From a virus: a stretch of 39,621 nucleotides of DNA. A program made the position numbers and the translations under genes. The notes under the pieces were generated by a model. That model worked only from the letters and a program-made list of their open reading frames with translations. It did not search any database and was not told the DNA's origin. Positions 36,096-39,621 of the stretch are shown here, in pieces. The stretch spans positions 1 through 39,621 of IMG/VR virus record IMGVR_UViG_3300042406_000117. One strand, 5' to 3'. How positions within the stretch are numbered: the first letter of the stretch is position 1; every line of letters begins with the position of its first letter.

Positions 36096-36871
36096 TGCAG
36101 ACCAGAACCTACGCCGACCTGTTCTCGCTAATCCAAGCCCTGTGTGGCGTGGTGTTCGCCAGCATCGAGACTGGACGCATTAAGGCACTAATCAACCGCA
36201 GAGCGCAGAGGGCATATCGCTCCAGCAACTACTGGACACGCTTCCTCAAGATTGGAGAAGAGCGTTACCTTTCCAGCGACCCTATTGCCGCAACCGCTAT
36301 CGTCTCTGGTAGTGGCTATTTTATCGCAACCGTTGGTAATACCGACTTTACCCTCATTGGTTCTAGCGCAAACACGGTTGGCGAGTATTTCGTCGCTACT
36401 GGTGCTGGAACTGGCACTGGCACGGCTCGCCCAGCACTTGGCTATGTCCCGTACACCGAGACTGGCAAGAGCAGCGTGGACACATTTTTGCGTATCTTTA
36501 AGCAAGCCCCGTACATCTCATCCTCCGTGCAGGAGTTTGACTATACCGTGACCGCTGAAGGCGCGACTCTGGTTGCTGGCGACCTAAACCCATCTACCGC
36601 ATTCCTCACCTACAAGGCGCAGTTTGCAGATACCTATGGTGATGGTGCTGGTGAGACATCCAGCGTCCCCGCAGAGTGGTTCCAGTATCTAGCCCACGGC
36701 ACATACGCCGACTACCTCCGTGCTGAAGGACAGCAGGAGAAGGCAGCACTTGCCGATCAAGAGGCTGAAGCACTACTCACGGAAGAACTCATCCGCCTCG
36801 ACGAGAATCACACTAGCGGCTTCGTGAGCAATCGCATCCGCACTAACGCTAACATGCAACTTCGCTGGTAA
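36095..36871 (+). CDS. Head-tail connector / tail adaptor
   Basis: A 258-residue protein. RTYADLFSLIQALCGVVFAS, RIKALINRRAQRAYRSSNYW and TRFLKIGEER at the N-terminus match adaptor proteins of short-tailed phages that bind below the portal. A beta domain (SGSGYFIATVGNTDFTLIGS) looks inserted at about 72-115. AEWFQYLAHGTYADYLRAEG and QQEKAALADQEAEALLTEEL form a helical C-terminus. The order capsid-connector-fibre supports the call. Confidence 0.75.
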   Translation: MQTRTYADLFSLIQALCGVVFASIETGRIKALINRRAQRAYRSSNYWTRFLKIGEERYLSSDPIAATAIVSGSGYFIATVGNTDFTLIGSSANTVGEYFVATGAGTGTGTARPALGYVPYTETGKSSVDTFLRIFKQAPYISSSVQEFDYTVTAEGATLVAGDLNPSTAFLTYKAQFADTYGDGAGETSSVPAEWFQYLAHGTYADYLRAEGQQEKAALADQEAEALLTEELIRLDENHTSGFVSNRIRTNANMQLRW

Positions 36872-36872
36872 T

Positions 36873-36995
36873 ATGTACGCATTCATTTTAGGAATATCTT
36901 TGGGTATGGGTGTTGGGGAAAGAATCCCCACCATCCTAACACTTAACGGGGACGCTCTCACCCTTGACGGAGACGCATTAGTACTTAATCTATAA
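36873..36995 (+). CDS. 40-residue peptide with LNGDAL/LDGDAL repeat
   Basis: The frame reads MYAFILGISLGMGVGERIPT, ILTLNGDALTLDGDALVLNL. The start is Gly-rich hydrophobic, followed by a double L-T-L-[ND]-G-D-A-L unit. The ATG begins one base after the connector stop, and the stop lies five bases before the fibre start. Tiny proteins with this build occur beside phage fibre genes. Function unknown. Confidence 0.6.
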   Translation: MYAFILGISLGMGVGERIPTILTLNGDALTLDGDALVLNL

Positions 36996-37000
36996 CAACC

Positions 37001-37927
37001 ATGTCATTTACTGAATTTCCAATCCCAAGTGTTGAGCTTGTTTCTGTTGCTGCCGATGCGAGAAGCGCAATCAATGCAATGGCGAACACCAACGCCGCAC
37101 TAAACACCGCAATTGAGGTTGACCTTCCAGCCACATTAGTTTCGCTGCAAGCGAGTGATGGGGAGAATGGTGCGTCTGACGCTGGAAAGCTTGCAAAGTT
37201 TGATGCCAATGGTGCGCTTGCGGTTAGCCAGTCCATCAACCTTTCTACCGCTGTTGGCTCCGTAGTTGACGCTGACGCAATTGGTATCTCTCAAGCGTCA
37301 TCAGCCAACGCGAGCAAGAAGGCAACACTCGCAACCCTGTGGTCTTGGGTGGTGTCAAAGATCGGAGCAATCACCAGCATCAGCGCGGGTGGTGCGTGGA
37401 CTTTTGGTGGTCAAGTGGAATTGAGCGCATCTCAAGCAGCGACCACTGCGAGAAGCGCAATTAGCCGCGCCATTGGCGATGCTCGTTATGGAACGACATA
37501 TGTTGGAATCAAAGAAGAGAATGTGTCGTCTACCGACAACACCCCAATCAAACTGACATCCGTCACGCTTCCTATCGGCACCTATCAAATTGATTCCAAC
37601 ATTGCCGCGACCGCAGCAGCATCAAATGGTGGTTATCTTTTTGGTTTAAGGGCGAGTGCTAACATCAGAACTTCTCTGTTTGAGCAATATGGTTCCGATG
37701 GTGTTACCACATTAAACTCCGTAACCGCCAGCGATAGCACCACACTTACACAGCGATCAATCACAGCAGGAAATACACTGACCAACAAAAGGCAACTAAT
37801 GGGGCTGCTTGAGGTTCTTACGAACAACACAGAGGTTTCCATTGAATTCAGTCAGACCACTACAACCCCAGCGGTTGCCAGCACCACAAGGAAAAGGTCT
37901 TACATCATTGCACGGAAAATCGCATAA
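37001..37927 (+). CDS. Tail fibre protein
   Basis: A 308-residue protein. The N-terminal ~60 residues (VADARSAINAMANTNAALNT) form a helical trimer stem. Repeating Ser/Ala/Thr-rich segments follow (ISQASSANASKKATLATLWS). GAWTFGGQVELSAS and ISRAIGDARYGTTYVG look like a typical fibre shaft or knob-boundary motif. A beta-rich C-terminal domain of about 140 residues (SVTLPIGTYQIDSNIAATAA ... TTRKRSYIIARKIA) probably binds the host surface. The ATG follows TATAACAACC. Confidence 0.72.
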   Translation: MSFTEFPIPSVELVSVAADARSAINAMANTNAALNTAIEVDLPATLVSLQASDGENGASDAGKLAKFDANGALAVSQSINLSTAVGSVVDADAIGISQASSANASKKATLATLWSWVVSKIGAITSISAGGAWTFGGQVELSASQAATTARSAISRAIGDARYGTTYVGIKEENVSSTDNTPIKLTSVTLPIGTYQIDSNIAATAAASNGGYLFGLRASANIRTSLFEQYGSDGVTTLNSVTASDSTTLTQRSITAGNTLTNKRQLMGLLEVLTNNTEVSIEFSQTTTTPAVASTTRKRSYIIARKIA

Positions 37928-37944
37928 CAATTAAATTTACACAT

Positions 37945-38100
37945 ATGAAAACTACCGCACTCGGCATTCTCACTATCGTCGCAACGCTCGCTAATGTGGG
38001 CGTTCAAGTCCTCAAGGGTGGCGCACCCGACTTCATGGGCGCATTTGCCGCTGTCACCGCAGGCATCGGCCTCATCAAAGCACGGGACGCAAGCAAATGA
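37945..38100 (+). CDS. Small membrane protein, holin candidate 1
   Basis: A 51-residue protein: MKTTALGILTIVATLANVGV, QVLKGGAPDFMGAFAAVTAG, IGLIKARDASK. Two hydrophobic segments are separated by a short polar turn, and the C-terminus is charged. This architecture and the place in the lysis region fit a class II-like holin or holin partner. The ATG follows TTTACACAT. The stop overlaps the next start (ATGA), so both are co-translated. Confidence 0.62.
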   Translation: MKTTALGILTIVATLANVGVQVLKGGAPDFMGAFAAVTAGIGLIKARDASK

Positions 38101-38273
38101 TCGCCGAACCCGCACGGGACGCACTACACGGCATCGTGGGCAGCGTAGCCCCAGTCCTCGGCCTAGTCACCTCGCTCCAAGAGCAAATGGAGTGGGGACT
38201 GCGTATAACCTCCCTCGTTATAGGCATTGTTGTGGGCTTGCTTTCTCTGCGGAAATTGCTCAAGAAGCGTTAA
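38097..38273 (+). CDS. Small membrane protein, holin candidate 2
   Basis: A 58-residue protein: MIAEPARDALHGIVGSVAPV, LGLVTSLQEQMEWGLRITSL, VIGIVVGLLSLRKLLKKR. An amphipathic N-terminal part precedes one strong membrane span and a basic tail, as in several small holins or phage proteins of the DUF-type holin-partner group. The pair 37945/38097 may be holin and antiholin. Which is which cannot be told from sequence. Confidence 0.6.
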   Translation: MIAEPARDALHGIVGSVAPVLGLVTSLQEQMEWGLRITSLVIGIVVGLLSLRKLLKKR

Positions 38274-38287
38274 TATAGACCAGCGGA

Positions 38288-39037
38288 ATGCAATACACCC
38301 TCGGCAACATGCTCGGCAACGGCAGGGCTTTGACAAGGGCTGGCTTGCTCAACGGACTGGTCGCGTATTGGAAGCTAGAAGAGGCAAGCGGTACACGCTA
38401 TGACTCACATGGAAGCTACGACCTAACGGAGAATGTTGGGATTGACAACGGAACTGGGGTAAAGGGCAACTGCGCTATCTCCAACAGCACCTATTCCGAT
38501 GGAAGAAGTCTTTCCATCACCCCCGCTCCGTATGACTCTGTTGGATCAAGCTGGAGTCTATCTTTCTGGATATCGACCAATGGAGATCAGGATGCCCCTC
38601 AAATGTTCCCGAATGCTTGGGGTAATTGTTGCATATTTACAATCCCAACTATTGACGGGGATCGGGTTCTGCTTGGTCAAGTATGGAAAGACGGTCAAGA
38701 TGGCGGGACTTACACGGATGTAAGCAAGTCTGGGATTTATGCTGGTGGCTTTGTTCATGTCTCCATAACTCATCACCTGCCCACGAAAACCGTGCGCGTG
38801 TACTACAACGGAGTTGAGGAGCATGTGGTAACCTACACTACGAGTCTTAATTCGGTTAGTGGAGCCAGCACTTACGAGAATACCATCCTGTCAATGTTTG
38901 CTGGGGATACTTCTGGGACGGGTTACGCTGGGCCGGGTAAGATGGACGAGGTTGGAATCTGGGAGAGGGAGCTAACTGCTGGCGAGGTATCTGCGCTTTA
39001 CAATGGTGGTAGCGGGATCACTTACGAGGACTTCTGA
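38288..39037 (+). CDS. LamG/concanavalin-like carbohydrate-binding virion protein
   Basis: A 249-residue protein. GLVAYWKLEEASGTRYDSHG at about residue 23, SWSLSFWISTNGDQ near 87, HVSITHHLPTKTVRVYYNGV near 157 and MDEVGIWERELTAGEVSALY near 219 are the standard marks of a LamG-like jelly-roll (LVAYW-x-[LF] ... DEV-x-[IL]W-x-R-x-L-[ST]-x-x-E-[VI]-x-x-L-Y-N). It probably binds glycans on the host or on environmental polysaccharides as part of a fibre. The N-terminal 20 residues may attach it to the tail. It is the last structural gene before lysis. Confidence 0.85.
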   Translation: MQYTLGNMLGNGRALTRAGLLNGLVAYWKLEEASGTRYDSHGSYDLTENVGIDNGTGVKGNCAISNSTYSDGRSLSITPAPYDSVGSSWSLSFWISTNGDQDAPQMFPNAWGNCCIFTIPTIDGDRVLLGQVWKDGQDGGTYTDVSKSGIYAGGFVHVSITHHLPTKTVRVYYNGVEEHVVTYTTSLNSVSGASTYENTILSMFAGDTSGTGYAGPGKMDEVGIWERELTAGEVSALYNGGSGITYEDF

Positions 39038-39045
39038 TTGTTGCC

Positions 39046-39061
39046 TTGCCATTTACGGCAA
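39046..39061 (+). terminator. Short hairpin after the LamG-like gene
   Basis: TTGCC-ATTTAC-GGCAA forms a 5-bp stem, nine bases after the stop. No T run follows (ATAGTTTAAG). It may be a weak terminator or an RNA-processing site separating structural and lysis transcripts. Confidence 0.35.
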
Positions 39062-39083
39062 ATAGTTTAAGACTTGTGCAGTT

Positions 39084-39108
39084 GGTCAAGGTGAGCTTGA
39101 CCTATAGT
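39084..39108 (+). promoter_or_regulatory. Inverted repeat and -10-like box before the endolysin
   Basis: GGTCAAG-GTGAG-CTTGACC (39084-39102) is a perfect 7-base inverted repeat placed directly before TATAGT (39103-39108), a good -10 box. TTGGTC (39082-39087) at 15 bases is a weak -35. A repressor bound here would cover the promoter of the lysis genes. The endolysin ATG is at 39122, giving a leader of only about seven to ten bases. Confidence 0.5.
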
Positions 39109-39121
39109 GTAAATTAGGGTC

Positions 39122-39621
39122 ATGAATCACCACCAGATTATCGAGCTTCAGAAGCGCATAGGAGCCACTCCAGACGGGTTCTGGGGGCCGAAGTCCATAA
39201 GGGCTTGTAAAGACCACCTGCGCGGCCTCATGCCCGTAGACCACCCTTGGCCGACCCAAGACCAAGGTGCGCTTACTAGATTCTACGGAAGGGCTGGCGA
39301 GGAGTCCATGCTGGTCAACCTAGCGGTGGGTGACCTAGACATCCGCTATGACGGAAAGAATGTGAAGTCCGTCCGCTGCCACCACAAGGTAGCTCCTAGC
39401 CTCCGCAGGGTGCTGGAGAACATCAGCAAGACCCCACATGCGTGGGTGCTGAAGGAGTACGCTGGCTGCTACAACAACCGCCCCATGAGAGGTGGTTCTC
39501 TGCCCTCCCTACACGCTAGGGGTGCCGCCATTGACCTTGCGCCAAGCACCAATCAGCTCCGTGAGCATTGGCCTAGCAGTGCCAACATGCCTATCGAGGT
39601 GATGGAGGAGTTTGCCAAGGA
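39122..39621 (+). CDS. Endolysin, 5' part (M15 peptidase with cell-wall-binding start)
   Basis: The gene starts at ATG 39122 and continues at 128-191 after circularisation; the full protein is 187 residues. The N-terminus (IIELQKRIGATPDGFWGPKS) matches a half peptidoglycan-binding repeat (L-Q-x-x-[IL]-G-x-x-x-D-G-x-[WF]-G-P-x-[ST]). The catalytic part begins near residue 60 with a VanY/M15-type fold and contains SLHARGAAIDLA. It cuts the peptide cross-links of host peptidoglycan. No signal peptide is present, so a holin is needed; two candidates lie at 37945-38273. The N-terminal binding element before the catalytic domain is common in M15 endolysins. Confidence 0.9.
   Translation, partial: MNHHQIIELQKRIGATPDGFWGPKSIRACKDHLRGLMPVDHPWPTQDQGALTRFYGRAGEESMLVNLAVGDLDIRYDGKNVKSVRCHHKVAPSLRRVLENISKTPHAWVLKEYAGCYNNRPMRGGSLPSLHARGAAIDLAPSTNQLREHWPSSANMPIEVMEEFAK
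39495..39621. repeat. Terminal direct repeat, right copy
   Basis: This copy is identical to bases 1-127 and lies within the endolysin frame. If the sequence is circularised, one copy should be removed, leaving about 39,494 bases of unique sequence. See the left copy for its likely origin. Confidence 0.95.

Overview
This window is a complete, circularly closed genome of a tailed bacteriophage, about 39.5 kb of unique sequence. The first 127 bases are repeated exactly at the end (1-127 = 39495-39621), so the endolysin gene runs across the window junction. I see no integrase, no excision system, no tRNA and no CRISPR array, which suggests an obligately lytic phage. The virion genes (short-tail-type portal, P22/T7-like nozzle candidate, SU10/DUF5309-like capsid protein, Gly/Ala-rich ejection proteins) suggest podovirus-like morphology. 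The host cannot be named. Almost no gene has a Shine-Dalgarno sequence; starts follow A/C-rich leaders such as ACAAAC...AATG. That would fit a Bacteroidota- or Verrucomicrobiota-like host and an environmental, perhaps aquatic, source, but this is inference.

Layout. (1) 39122-39621 joined to 1-2257, plus strand: endolysin, HExxH metallopeptidase, metallophosphoesterase, a free-standing HNH endonuclease, a tiny membrane peptide and a winged-helix protein. (2) 2411-13319, minus strand: a tightly packed early/replication block, often with ATGA stop-start overlaps. It holds a DnaC-like loader, RuvC-like resolvase, SSB-like protein, RecE-like nuclease, RecT annealase, a stand-alone DnaA domain IV protein, a TGT/DpdA-like protein, a XapX protein and many small conserved phage proteins. 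No polymerase, primase or replicative helicase is present, so the phage probably recruits the host replisome. (3) 13320-14100: a divergent control region with a possibly frameshifted gene. (4) 14101-31923, plus strand: HNH gene, G/T-rich leader, tail/nozzle and fibre proteins, ejection proteins, small terminase, large terminase, portal, and tandem terminators. (5) 32042-32533, minus strand: a lone protein with a sigma-70 region-4-like C-terminus. It is followed by a ~690-base gene-free region with several perfect helices, a possible pseudoknot and operator-like palindromes. (6) 33223-39037, plus strand: scaffold, capsid, head-tail connector, fibres, holin candidates and a LamG-fold protein.

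The most striking object is in the large terminase gene. An in-frame intein (26629-27513, 295 aa, Cys1 ... HHN/Ser+1) splits the Walker A P-loop, GGNR|SGKT. The place where an intein normally carries its homing endonuclease is filled by a complete HNH homing endonuclease gene on the opposite strand (26876-27391, minus). The plus frame stays open through it and gives a Ser/Cys-rich, linker-like translation. The second object is the candidate structured RNA at about 32599-33055, beside the sigma-like gene and upstream of the scaffold and capsid genes.
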